Position numbers and translations under genes: made by a program. This document shows positions 1 through 7,609 of a stretch of DNA of 64,000 nt, in pieces; position 1 is the stretch's first letter; every line of letters begins with the position of its first letter. Origin of the DNA: Epilithonimonas hungarica (lineage in GTDB: Bacteria > Bacteroidota > Bacteroidia > Flavobacteriales > Weeksellaceae). The stretch lies in the NCBI RefSeq assembly GCF_900102265.1, contig NZ_FNBH01000001.1:992001-1056000 (forward strand), in the 5' to 3' direction. The notes beneath the pieces were generated by a model. The model searched no databases. It worked only from the letters and a program-made list of their open reading frames with translations, and was not told where the DNA came from.

Positions 1-69
1 CGCCGCCTTGGTATAAGATTGAGTTTCATAGACGCTTTTAAAAGTTCTCAGCCATTCCAGATTTATCAT
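1..69 (-). CDS. LysR-family transcriptional regulator, N-terminus only
   Basis: Reading leftwards from an ATG at 69, the 23 visible codons begin MINLEWLRTF and continue through SYTKAA, which is the classic start of the LysR winged helix-turn-helix (helix 1 followed by the S-x-T-x-AA helix 2). The rest lies outside the window. It is divergent from the quinone reductase gene that starts at 171, the usual arrangement for a LysR regulator that controls its neighbour. The target assignment is inference; the family call rests on a short but typical N-terminus. Confidence 0.75.
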   Translation of the reverse strand, partial: MINLEWLRTFKSVYETQSYTKAA

Positions 70-170
70 TTTGTATTATAATTATGATGCAAATATATAA
101 TTTATATTATTTTTATAATTGATTTTTCTGTCGGAACTTTGCATCATTAAATTATTAAATAGAAAATTCA

Positions 171-791
171 ATGAAAAAAATATTTGTAATCAACGGTGGA
201 CAAACGTTCGCACATTCCGGTGGAGCTTTTAACAAAACGATTACCAATTGGACAAAAGATGTTTTGGAAAGCATTAATTTCGAAATTAGAGTAAGTAATG
301 TGAATGAGGAATTTGATGCAGTTCAGGAAGCCGAGAATTTCAAATGGGCAGATATTGTGGTTTACCATTTTCCAGTCTGGTGGTTTCAGGTTCCGAATCG
401 TTTGAAATTTTACATCGATGAAGTTTTCACGGCTGGTCACAATAATGGAATCTATAAAAGTGACGGACGTTCCCGAGTGAATCCGGCGATTAATTACGGA
501 ACAGGCGGTTTGATGCACGGTAAAAAATATTTTGTAACCACAAGTTGGAATGCGCCGGAAACTGCTTTTACTCTGGAAGGTGAATTTTTCAACCAGCATT
601 CTGTAGATGAAGGGGTTTTGTTCGGTTTTCACAGGATGAACGCCTTCACAGGAATGACACTTTTAGGAAGCTTCCATTTCCACGATATGGAGAAGGCAGC
701 TACTAAAGAAAGAATTGATAATTATGAAATTGAGTATAAAAATTATCTGAAAAATGCCTTGGAAACTGAAGAATTGAAAGTGTTGAATTAA
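171..791 (+). CDS. mdaB: MdaB-like NAD(P)H-dependent quinone oxidoreductase
   Basis: A 206-residue flavodoxin-fold protein. The N-terminal beta strand and phosphate loop (residues 1-20, KKIFVINGGQ and FAHSGG) and the YHFPVWWFQVP segment near residue 65, followed by FYIDEVF, are characteristic of the MdaB/Kef-associated quinone reductase family, which binds FAD and reduces quinones by two electrons using NAD(P)H. No signal peptide or membrane segment is seen, so it should be cytosolic. It lies 15 nt upstream of a YgiN-like monooxygenase gene and is divergent from a LysR gene. E. coli mdaB and ygiN are likewise adjacent, which supports both calls. A role in electrophile or quinone stress is inference. 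Confidence 0.85.
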   Translation: MKKIFVINGGQTFAHSGGAFNKTITNWTKDVLESINFEIRVSNVNEEFDAVQEAENFKWADIVVYHFPVWWFQVPNRLKFYIDEVFTAGHNNGIYKSDGRSRVNPAINYGTGGLMHGKKYFVTTSWNAPETAFTLEGEFFNQHSVDEGVLFGFHRMNAFTGMTLLGSFHFHDMEKAATKERIDNYEIEYKNYLKNALETEELKVLN

Positions 792-806
792 TTAAATAAA
801 ATCAAA

Positions 807-1094
807 ATGTCAATCTATTTAACAGCGATTTTGAAATCGAAAAAAGATAAAATTCAGGATTTGAAATCAATTCTTGATAATATGGTCCTGAATACAAGAA
901 AGGAAGAGGCTTGCGAAAAGTATGAACTACAACAAAGTCTGGATGACGAAACAGTTTTCATATTTCACGAGATCTGGAAAAGCAAAGATGGTTTGGATGC
1001 TCACAATCAGCAATCTTATATCAAAGAGTTTGTAGAAGAAGCGCCAGATTTATTAGAAAATCCAGCTGAGATTTATCTTGCGAAATTAGTTTAA
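807..1094 (+). CDS. ygiN: YgiN-like antibiotic-biosynthesis-monooxygenase (ABM) domain protein
   Basis: A 95-residue single-domain ABM protein with a dimeric ferredoxin-like alpha/beta fold. The typical signatures are the LTAILKSKKDKI start, the central FIFHEIWKSKDGLDAHNQ segment (strand, W, then helix) and a terminal strand. Family members include E. coli YgiN, proposed to re-oxidise quinols made by MdaB. The gene sits immediately downstream of the mdaB-like gene in what is probably a two-gene operon ending at the hairpin around 1101-1124. The pairing suggests a quinone redox cycle. Substrate specificity cannot be read from the sequence. Confidence 0.8.
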   Translation: MSIYLTAILKSKKDKIQDLKSILDNMVLNTRKEEACEKYELQQSLDDETVFIFHEIWKSKDGLDAHNQQSYIKEFVEEAPDLLENPAEIYLAKLV

Positions 1095-1100
1095 AATAAA

Positions 1101-1130
1101 AACGCCCCGATTAATCGAGGCGTTTTTTTA
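1101..1130. terminator. Bidirectional intrinsic terminator between convergent genes
   Basis: Arms at 1101-1110 and 1115-1124 (one C/A mismatch in 10 bp) enclose a TTAA loop and are flanked by A-rich and T-rich runs. It lies between the ends of the ygiN-like gene (plus) and the ABC-F gene (minus), so it can serve both. Confidence 0.8.
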
Positions 1131-2714
1131 TAACAAAATAGTTTTATTGATATTGATATCTTCTAAAAATCGATTATCGTGAGAAACCACAATCAAAGTT
1201 CCTTCGTAATCGTTGATTGCGGATGTCAAAATCTCAATATTTTGGATATCGAGATTATTCGTTGGCTCATCCAGAATTATCATATCAGGCGAAATATTCT
1301 GAATGGAAAGACAGCAGAGTAGAAGCTTTAGTTTTTCGCCTCCGCTTAAGAATTCACATTTTTTGTCCCAATCATTTTTCCAGAAAAGAAAACGTGCTAA
1401 AATGGTTTTAATCTCGTGTTCTTCAAGGTTTTTTAAATTGAATTGCTGAGTTTGTTCATAAACCGAAAGTTTATTATCAACCAAAGAATATTCTTGGTCG
1501 ATGTAAATCGTTTTCTTTTCCGCTAAATAGATTTCGCCAAAAGTCGGTTCAAATTCTCCTAAAATCATTTTAATCAAAGTTGTTTTCCCAGAACCGTTAT
1601 CGCCTTTTATCACAATTCTTTCTCCACTCACAATTTGAAAATCTAGATTGTTTTTCCAAAGATTTCCTTGATAATAACTGAAATTGATTTGTTCGGCTTT
1701 GACCAAGATTTTCCCTTTATGAAGCTGAGAATTATCAAAATTGATTTTCATTTTATCGATTCCGGAAAGATTGTCTTTCAGGTTGTGAAGATTTTCTCTG
1801 ATGTTATCGATTTTTTCAGAATGAACGGATTTCAGTTTTGAGGTGCTGTTTTCCGCTTTGTTGCGAAGTGTGTTCATCATAATTCTGGAAACACCCGATT
1901 TTTCCTGCTTTCCTTTTCCTCGGGAATCTAGTTTGTTTTGTCTTTCAATCGTTTCGCGCTCTTTTTCTTTGGCTTTTTTTAGTTCCTTTTCTCGGTTTTG
2001 AATATTCTGTTCAAGTGAATTTTGCTCAATTTTTTTCTGTTCAGAATAGAAATCATAATTTCCTCCATAAACCGAAATTCCATTTTTATTGAGTTCGCAA
2101 GTTTTATCCAAAAGATTGAGCAAAACTCTGTCGTGGCTCACAATCAAAAGACTTTTTGAAGTTGATTTGATAAACTCATAAAGCAAATTTCTACTTGCTA
2201 AATCCAAATGATTCGTAGGTTCATCCATCAAAATGAAATCCGGCTGATGAATCATCATTCCAGCAAGAAATATTTTGGTTTTTTGTCCACCACTTAGATT
2301 TTCTATTTTCAGATTCGAATCAAAATCAGATAGATTCCAATATGTGAAAGATTCTTTGATTCTGTCTTCGATCGTCCAATCGTCGTTTAAGATTTCCATA
2401 TTATCTTCGGTGACAGAACCGTTTAGAATTTCCTTTAAAGCATTCAGTTTTTTGTCAATATTTAAAACTTCAGCAATACTCAAATGATTATACTGACCGA
2501 AAATCTGTGGAATATAATAGATATTAGAATCAAATTTAATCGTGCCTGATTTTGGTTGTAATTCGCCGGCGATTATTTTGAGCAAAGTCGATTTTCCGGA
2601 ACCATTATTTCCGATTAAAGCTATTTTTTCCTGAGAATTAAATGTAAAGTTGATGTCCGAAAAAAGAACATCTTTATTGGGATGTTGATAAGATATATCT
2701 TGTAAAATTAACAT
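1128..2714 (-). CDS. ABC-F family ATPase (ribosome-associated, possibly antibiotic resistance)
   Basis: About 528 residues with two ABC ATPase domains and no membrane segment, the ABC-F layout. Walker A motifs GNNGSGKST and GDNGSGKTT, signatures LSGGQ and LSGGE, and Walker B motifs ending DEPTNHLD and DEPTNNLD are all intact. The charged inter-domain linker, including RIMMNTLRNKAENSTSKL, corresponds to the P-site tRNA interaction motif. ABC-F proteins act on translating ribosomes, and some protect against 50S antibiotics. The subtype here is not clear, so resistance is only a possibility. I chose ATG 2714 (MLILQDISYQ) over an in-frame TTG at 2738, because homologous N-termini begin at this strand and the upstream bases look like leader. 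Confidence 0.85.
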   Translation of the reverse strand: MLILQDISYQHPNKDVLFSDINFTFNSQEKIALIGNNGSGKSTLLKIIAGELQPKSGTIKFDSNIYYIPQIFGQYNHLSIAEVLNIDKKLNALKEILNGSVTEDNMEILNDDWTIEDRIKESFTYWNLSDFDSNLKIENLSGGQKTKIFLAGMMIHQPDFILMDEPTNHLDLASRNLLYEFIKSTSKSLLIVSHDRVLLNLLDKTCELNKNGISVYGGNYDFYSEQKKIEQNSLEQNIQNREKELKKAKEKERETIERQNKLDSRGKGKQEKSGVSRIMMNTLRNKAENSTSKLKSVHSEKIDNIRENLHNLKDNLSGIDKMKINFDNSQLHKGKILVKAEQINFSYYQGNLWKNNLDFQIVSGERIVIKGDNGSGKTTLIKMILGEFEPTFGEIYLAEKKTIYIDQEYSLVDNKLSVYEQTQQFNLKNLEEHEIKTILARFLFWKNDWDKKCEFLSGGEKLKLLLCCLSIQNISPDMIILDEPTNNLDIQNIEILTSAINDYEGTLIVVSHDNRFLEDININKTILL

Positions 2715-2815
2715 AATTTCTTTTTTAAGATGGAACAATAGCAGACGAGATTGTCTACAGAAGATTGTCTGAAAAGAAATTGAATTTTACATTATAATCT
2801 TTAGAAGTTTATCCC
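2715..2815 (-). promoter_or_regulatory. Leader of the ABC-F gene with start-stop mini-ORF and repeated/hairpin segment
   Basis: The nearest exact TAnnTTTG box is at 2818-2825, leaving a leader of about 100 nt. On the minus strand it contains an ATGTAA start-stop at 2787-2792 and two copies of AGACAATCT separated by 6 nt. CAGAC and GTCTG arms at the ends of that segment could pair. Leader-based attenuation is known for several ABC-F resistance genes; regulation here is only inferred. Confidence 0.4.
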
Positions 2816-2817
2816 TG

Positions 2818-2825
2818 CAAAGTTA
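2818..2825 (-). promoter_or_regulatory. TAnnTTTG -7 box upstream of the ABC-F gene
   Basis: TAACTTTG on the minus strand is an exact match to the Bacteroidetes -7 consensus, 103 nt from the chosen ATG. I found no TTG at the usual 17-23 nt further upstream. Confidence 0.5.
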
Positions 2826-2857
2826 GAAATTATTTTTTGAAGTAGAGATTTACAAAT

Positions 2858-3304
2858 TTATAATCCGATTTTCTTCATAACAAGATTCAGCTTTTGCTTC
2901 CATTCTACGGGTTTTGTGGAATAACCGGAAGATGCGATGGCTACAAACCAATCGTTATGGTCTTGCGAACCTTTTAGCTTTTCATAGAATTTTCTTTTCG
3001 AAACCCATTCGCAAAAAGCGCGATAGGAAGCTTTGGAATCCGTAAAATTTTTGAATCTGGAACTATTGACATTATTTCTTCCTGTCATTCCAAAATGATT
3101 GTTCAGGACTTTGCAAGCCGAACTTGTCCCGCCGCCGGTTTCCATATAAGCAATCGAGAGAATCACAACTGTTGGAATCCCAAATTCCTGAGAAAGTTCT
3201 GTTGCAATTGTTTTGTATTGATTGATGTAAGAATTCTGAGCAGAGATTTTCAAGCTGAAAAACAGAATGAAAATCATTAATGATCTGATGTTGAAATTCT
3301 TCAT
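2858..3304 (-). CDS. Secreted glucosaminidase-domain peptidoglycan hydrolase (GH73/FlgJ-like)
   Basis: A 148-residue protein with an N-terminal signal peptide (hydrophobic residues about 8-21, ending SAQ). The mature part is one mannosyl-glycoprotein endo-beta-N-acetylglucosaminidase domain: IPTVVILSIAYMETGGG carries the likely catalytic Glu, followed by NNHFGMTG and FCEWVSKRKFYEKL. Family members cleave the N-acetylglucosaminyl-beta-1,4 bond in peptidoglycan. It is the third gene of a likely operon, 13 nt after rsmD. There is no LysM or SH3 anchor, so it is a minimal enzyme probably acting in the periplasm. Confidence 0.85.
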   Translation of the reverse strand: MKNFNIRSLMIFILFFSLKISAQNSYINQYKTIATELSQEFGIPTVVILSIAYMETGGGTSSACKVLNNHFGMTGRNNVNSSRFKNFTDSKASYRAFCEWVSKRKFYEKLKGSQDHNDWFVAIASSGYSTKPVEWKQKLNLVMKKIGL

Positions 3305-3317
3305 ATTACAATTGATT

Positions 3318-3884
3318 TTATTCAGAAACAGCTTCAGCTTCGAAGAAAGAAAAACTTACGTTTCCGTATTTTCTGGTGTCTTTCAAGTTCGGATGAGAAA
3401 ACTTTAGTCTACTCTGGTGTTCCAAAATGAAAACGCCGTTCGGTTTCAGTAATCCGTTGTTTAAAACTAAATCAATCAGTTCCTTATATTTACTTTCGTC
3501 TGTTTCAAAAGGCGCATCTGCGAAAATAATATCATATTTTTTCTCGTGATTTCTTTTCCTTTTTAGCCAATCGAAGACATCTGCCCGTTGAACATTCACC
3601 TGTAATCCCATATCCAAATCATTGGCTGTGGAATTGATGAATCCGGCGTGTTTTGGATTTAGTTCGATCGATGTGATGTCCTGACAATCGCGTGAAGCAA
3701 ATTCCAAAGTAATGGAACCAATTCCGGCAAACAAATCCAAAACGGAACAAAATTCCAGATCAAATCGGTTTTCAATCATACTGAAAAGCGCTTCTTTTGC
3801 GAAGTCAGTTGTTGGTCTTACATCGAAATTTTTTGGCGCCGCGATTTTCTTGGCTTTCCATTTTCCGGATATGATTCGGTACAT
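3318..3884 (-). CDS. rsmD: 16S rRNA (guanine966-N2)-methyltransferase RsmD
   Basis: A 188-residue class I SAM methyltransferase. The N-terminus MYRIISGKWKAKKI with VRPTTDFAKEALFSM is the RsmD hallmark. The SAM-binding motif I is VLDLFAGIGS near residue 50, and SIELNPKH is motif II. The catalytic motif IV, usually DPPY or DPPF, reads DAPF here, a substitution of the first Pro. It methylates G966 of 16S rRNA during 30S assembly. It lies between DUF3822 and the glucosaminidase gene, an order I associate with Bacteroidetes. The function is secure from the fold and flanking motifs. Confidence 0.92.
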   Translation of the reverse strand: MYRIISGKWKAKKIAAPKNFDVRPTTDFAKEALFSMIENRFDLEFCSVLDLFAGIGSITLEFASRDCQDITSIELNPKHAGFINSTANDLDMGLQVNVQRADVFDWLKRKRNHEKKYDIIFADAPFETDESKYKELIDLVLNNGLLKPNGVFILEHQSRLKFSHPNLKDTRKYGNVSFSFFEAEAVSE

Positions 3885-3943
3885 AATTGATAGTTGATAA
3901 ATGATAATTCTCTAATTTCTTAGAGTTTAAATTTTTTCTCGCC

Positions 3944-4660
3944 TTAACTCAAAACGAAATTCTTCTTATGCAAATTGTCGAAAACGATTTTCAGATTCGG
4001 GACGAATTTCTGCATTTCCGAGATGAAGGTTTCGTTTTCAGTTGTTTCTCCATAAATATAAAAGTAAGTTTCAGAAATCCCGAAATCAATTTTACTCAAT
4101 GTAAACATTATGAAGTATAGAAAATCCACTTCCGAAGCTGCGTCAAGGTTATTGTAAAGAATAACTTTTTTGTTTTCAATAGCGAAAAATTCTGCTTGCT
4201 GATGGTAAAGGTTCACGTGGATTTCTTTTCGGTTTTTCACATTCAGGGAATTCAGAAACTTTTCACCTGAAAAATTGAAATGAACCGGAACTTCCAACTG
4301 TTTTATTTTTGTGTAAAATTCTTTAGGAAAGCTATAATAAAACTGAATCCCAAATTTCTTATTCACAGAAAGCATCAGCTCTTCCGCATCTTTTCTGACA
4401 TCGGCGTTGTAGGAGATCAGATCATAGCCCAAATCGTGCTGGTCAAAACCTTCTTTCACAATCGAAAAATGATTGATTGAAGAAATCACAGAGATTTCAG
4501 AAAACTTCTCAGAAGCCAAGATCTCATCCAGTTTCTCTTCCACCAGATTTTTTGGCGTTTCTTCATCTTTCAGCCAGATCTTTTCTTCCAAGACCTTTTT
4601 GGATCTAGAAATCTGCCACTGCAAACCATCTTTCGTAAAAAGCAAGGATAATTTCCTCAT
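3944..4660 (-). CDS. DUF3822 family protein
   Basis: A 238-residue cytosolic protein with no signal peptide or membrane helix. The N-terminal pattern of alternating strands (LSLLFTKDGLQWQISR) and the internal VHFNFSGEKFLNSL, LYNNLDAASEVDFLYFIMF and YIYGETTENE segments fit DUF3822, a Bacteroidetes family usually found beside rsmD and with an actin/ASKHA-like look. The biochemical role is unknown. It is the first gene of the likely DUF3822-rsmD-glucosaminidase operon and is preceded by an exact TAnnTTTG box. Confidence 0.75.
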   Translation of the reverse strand: MRKLSLLFTKDGLQWQISRSKKVLEEKIWLKDEETPKNLVEEKLDEILASEKFSEISVISSINHFSIVKEGFDQHDLGYDLISYNADVRKDAEELMLSVNKKFGIQFYYSFPKEFYTKIKQLEVPVHFNFSGEKFLNSLNVKNRKEIHVNLYHQQAEFFAIENKKVILYNNLDAASEVDFLYFIMFTLSKIDFGISETYFYIYGETTENETFISEMQKFVPNLKIVFDNLHKKNFVLS

Positions 4661-4715
4661 ATTTCTTGTTCTGATATTTAATAGTTTTCAGTAAAATCTG
4701 AAAAACTGAGATTTG

Positions 4716-4723
4716 CAAAGTTA
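4716..4723 (-). promoter_or_regulatory. TAnnTTTG -7 box for DUF3822-rsmD operon
   Basis: TAACTTTG on the minus strand, 55 nt upstream of the DUF3822 start. No TTG at the expected -33 spacing was found. Confidence 0.5.
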
Positions 4724-4773
4724 AAAAATTAAAACTTTACTATTTCACTCTCGGTCAATTCTTATATTATGGT

Positions 4774-4781
4774 TATCTTCG
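4774..4781 (+). promoter_or_regulatory. Near-consensus -7 box for the thioredoxin-like gene
   Basis: TATCTTCG matches the TAnnTTTG consensus at all but one defined position and lies 24 nt upstream of the ATG at 4806. Confidence 0.35.
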
Positions 4782-4805
4782 CAGTTAATTCGATTTATTC
4801 TAAGG

Positions 4806-5975
4806 ATGAACAAGATATCATTTTTCTTAATATTACTAGTTTCTCAATTGAGTTTTTCTCAACAGACCATCAAATTTGAAGATTCTGATTTTGCAACTAT
4901 TCTAGCTAAGGCTAAGGCTGAAAAGAAATTGGTTTTTCTGGATGCTTATGCAGCTTGGTGCGGACCGTGTAAGTTAATGGAGAAAAACGTTTTTACAGAC
5001 AAGAACGTTGCAGACTATTATAACAAAAACTTCATCAATGCCCATTTCGACATGGAAAAAGGCGAAGGTCCAAGTCTGGCTTCAAAATACGGAATCAGAA
5101 GTTATCCAACTTTGTTATTTTTAAATGGAGAAGGCGAAATTGTAGGCAAAGAATTGGGTTATATCAAAACAGAAGAATTCCTGGCATTAGGAAAAAAGAA
5201 TAACAATCCAAGTCTGGTCAATACAAATCTAAAAGATGAATTTCTGAAAGGAAAATTAGACCAAGCAGGTTTATTGAACTTTATTAATCTTTACGCAAGC
5301 AAAGACCCCGTTTTAGCAAAGCAGGCCTCCGAAAAATATTTTGTCAATAAAAAAGACAAAGAGTTTTCTGGCGAAGAAGTCAACGCACTTCTGAATTTTA
5401 CTCAATCTGTGGATGATAAGAACTATAAAGTTTTTATAGCGAATAAAACAGAAATTACAAAGCTTCTTCCAGAGAATAATTATAAGCAGTTTGACAATTA
5501 TCTTAAATTGATGAAATTGGTGACATCAGCAACAGACGAAAAAACAAAAACAATCGATGATGCAAAGATCCTTAAAGAAGGAGAAGGTTTGTTCCCAAAA
5601 GAAGAACTGACAAAAAGTTTGAATCTTTACAAGTTGAATTATTATTCTGCTCACGATAACTTTCCAGCTTACGAAAAGACAGCCTTAGAATATTACAAGA
5701 ATCCGGATGAGTTCAATAATAATGAGTTGTTGGCAGCTGCAAGTACAATCAGTGAACAATCAAAAGATATCAAATCTCTTCAAGCCGCGGCGCGTTGGAC
5801 AGAGAAAGTGGTAATGTCTTCAGAAAACTTTGATTCTACAAGCATTTTGGCAACATTATATGAGAAATTAGGAAAAAAAGAAGAAGCTAAAATGTTTGCA
5901 GGAATGGCAGCCAATTTCGCAAAAGAAGAAAACAGAGATGCCACAAAAATGAACGAAATACTGAACAAAAAATAA
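4806..5975 (+). CDS. Secreted thioredoxin-fold protein with long C-terminal helical domain
   Basis: A 389-residue protein with a signal peptide (residues 1-18, ending SFS). A thioredoxin domain spans about residues 20-130, with an intact WCGPC active site near residue 52 and the cis-proline region RSYPTLLFL. About 250 residues of Lys/Glu-rich helical sequence follow, without recognisable motifs, perhaps TPR-like. It should act in the periplasm as a disulfide reductase or isomerase; partners are unknown. The stop codon overlaps the start of the DUF3575 barrel gene by one base, so the two are translationally coupled, hinting at a role in envelope protein maturation (inference). Confidence 0.8.
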   Translation: MNKISFFLILLVSQLSFSQQTIKFEDSDFATILAKAKAEKKLVFLDAYAAWCGPCKLMEKNVFTDKNVADYYNKNFINAHFDMEKGEGPSLASKYGIRSYPTLLFLNGEGEIVGKELGYIKTEEFLALGKKNNNPSLVNTNLKDEFLKGKLDQAGLLNFINLYASKDPVLAKQASEKYFVNKKDKEFSGEEVNALLNFTQSVDDKNYKVFIANKTEITKLLPENNYKQFDNYLKLMKLVTSATDEKTKTIDDAKILKEGEGLFPKEELTKSLNLYKLNYYSAHDNFPAYEKTALEYYKNPDEFNNNELLAAASTISEQSKDIKSLQAAARWTEKVVMSSENFDSTSILATLYEKLGKKEEAKMFAGMAANFAKEENRDATKMNEILNKK

Positions 5976-6598
5976 TGATGAAAAAACTTTTGTTGCTGAG
6001 TTTTATTGGCATTATCACTTACGGCTTTTCGCAAAAAAATGAAACTTATATCAAAGCCAATGCTTTATTCCTTCCAGTAGGAATGCTGAATGTGGGCGTA
6101 GAACACGGCTTCTCAGATCATATCACAGGACAGGCAGATTTATTTGTTTCTCCATGGAAATCATTCGCAGGAAAACACGCACAAGTTTATATTTTGGGTT
6201 TCAATGGAAGGTATTATTTCAATGAGGCTTTTAAGAAATTCTATGTTGGCGTTGATTTTTCATTAGCACGATTTAATATCCAAAAGTGGGGATATTGGAA
6301 TGATAACTTTTATGTTCATAAAAATGGAGTGGTGACGCCTTATATTAATTCTAATTTATATCAAAGAGGATATTCATTTATGTTAGGCGGATTAGCTGGT
6401 TACCAATTTACTTTGGGCGAGCGTTGGAATCTGGACTTGTATCTTGGTCTTGGGACGATGCAAAGTTTTTACAAAGGATATGACAAGTTGAGCGGCGACC
6501 GCTATGATACAGAAGGAGATTCTATGGGTAGAGAGACAAATAGGAGTGGGGAGTTGCTTCCTTATAAAGGTGGGCTAATGATTTCTTATAAACTTTAG
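5975..6598 (+). CDS. DUF3575-type outer-membrane beta-barrel protein
   Basis: A 207-residue protein with a signal peptide (about residues 1-20, ending GFSQ). The mature part is an alternating hydrophobic/aromatic beta pattern that ends in YKL, typical of small outer-membrane barrels. LFLPVGMLNVGVEHGFSDH followed by FVSPWKS matches DUF3575, a family common in Bacteroidetes. The start overlaps the preceding stop by one base, with a second ATG one codon later. No substrate or channel function can be assigned. Confidence 0.7.
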   Translation: MMKKLLLLSFIGIITYGFSQKNETYIKANALFLPVGMLNVGVEHGFSDHITGQADLFVSPWKSFAGKHAQVYILGFNGRYYFNEAFKKFYVGVDFSLARFNIQKWGYWNDNFYVHKNGVVTPYINSNLYQRGYSFMLGGLAGYQFTLGERWNLDLYLGLGTMQSFYKGYDKLSGDRYDTEGDSMGRETNRSGELLPYKGGLMISYKL

Positions 6599-6602
6599 AA
6601 CA

Positions 6603-6806
6603 ATGAATTTGAAAAATCCAAAGTATATTTTAATTGCTGTCGTCACATTTTTGATCGTTTTCCTAATGAACTATATTGGAAATGATGCACCAGATAAATT
6701 ATCCAGAGCTTTGATGACCGCTTTTGCAGCAGTAATAGGTCTGGGAATTGGAATGTGGATCTACAGCAAAAGAGACCAAAACGACGAACGTAACAACTTT
6801 GATTAA
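6603..6806 (+). CDS. Small two-helix membrane protein, unknown function
   Basis: A 67-residue protein with two predicted membrane helices (about residues 8-24 and 37-54) joined by a short polar loop, and a charged C-terminal tail (KRDQNDERNNFD). It starts 4 nt after the DUF3575 gene and ends 14 nt before the LpxH-like gene, so it belongs to the same transcription unit. I recognise no family. Confidence 0.6.
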   Translation: MNLKNPKYILIAVVTFLIVFLMNYIGNDAPDKLSRALMTAFAAVIGLGIGMWIYSKRDQNDERNNFD

Positions 6807-6820
6807 CTAAATTGATTTTT

Positions 6821-7585
6821 ATGCAGATCGATCTACAATCTGGTAAAAAAATATATTTCGCTTCCGACCAACATTTCGGAGTTCCTGATTTGCAACAAAG
6901 CCGAATTAGGGAAGAGAGGTTTATCCGTTGGTTAGATTCTATAAAAAAAGATGCACAAGTTCTTTTTTTAATGGGTGATCTCTTTGATTTTTGGCATGAG
7001 TGGAAATATGTGGTTCCGAAAGGTTACATCAGAGTTTTGGGAAAAATTGCGGAACTGAAAGATTCTGGAATTGATATCTATTTCTTTGTTGGGAATCATG
7101 ATCTTTGGATGAAAAATTACTTCGAGGAGGAATTGGGAATCCCGGTTTTCTTTGAAAAAAGATATTACGAGATCTCTGATAAAAACTTTCTTCTGGCACA
7201 CGGCGATGGCCTTGGCCCAGGTGATAAAGGCTACAAGAGAATGAAGAAGGTCTTTACCAATCCTTTGGCCCAGTGGGCTTTCCGTTGGTTACATCCTGAT
7301 ATTGCAATGAGAATTGCCAATTACATGTCTCAGAAAAATAAATTGATATCCGGTGAAGAGGACAAAGAGTTTCTGGGAGAAGACAAAGAATTTCTAATAC
7401 AATATTCCAAGGAAAAGCTTAAAACCGAAAATATCGATTATTTTGTTTTTGGACATCGTCATCTTCCTTTGGTTTTTGATCTGGGAAAGGATGCAAAATA
7501 TATCAACCTTGGCGATTGGATTGTCTATTTTACTTATGGTGTTTATGATGGACAATCGTTTGATGTGAAAAAATTTGAAGATTAA
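6821..7585 (+). CDS. lpxH: UDP-2,3-diacylglucosamine diphosphatase (LpxH-like metallophosphoesterase)
   Basis: A 254-residue calcineurin-like phosphoesterase. Metal-ligand motifs in order are SDQHFG, GDLFDFW, GNHD, HGDGLGPGD and GHRHLP. The GDLFDFW block and the LGPGDKGYKRMKKVF insertion are typical of LpxH, which hydrolyses UDP-2,3-diacylglucosamine to lipid X in lipid A synthesis on the inner face of the cytoplasmic membrane. I start it at ATG 6821 (MQIDLQ) rather than at a TTG three codons upstream. The following gene is a LuxE-like acyl-protein synthetase. Confidence 0.85.
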   Translation: MQIDLQSGKKIYFASDQHFGVPDLQQSRIREERFIRWLDSIKKDAQVLFLMGDLFDFWHEWKYVVPKGYIRVLGKIAELKDSGIDIYFFVGNHDLWMKNYFEEELGIPVFFEKRYYEISDKNFLLAHGDGLGPGDKGYKRMKKVFTNPLAQWAFRWLHPDIAMRIANYMSQKNKLISGEEDKEFLGEDKEFLIQYSKEKLKTENIDYFVFGHRHLPLVFDLGKDAKYINLGDWIVYFTYGVYDGQSFDVKKFED

Positions 7586-7609
7586 ATTTCAAAATCTGAT
7601 TTGAAAGCA

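Noticed and set aside
168-632. 154-codon open frame antisense to the mdaB-like gene
   Set aside because: Shadow of a well-supported gene; no family features, and AT-poor codon-rich complement frames are common here.
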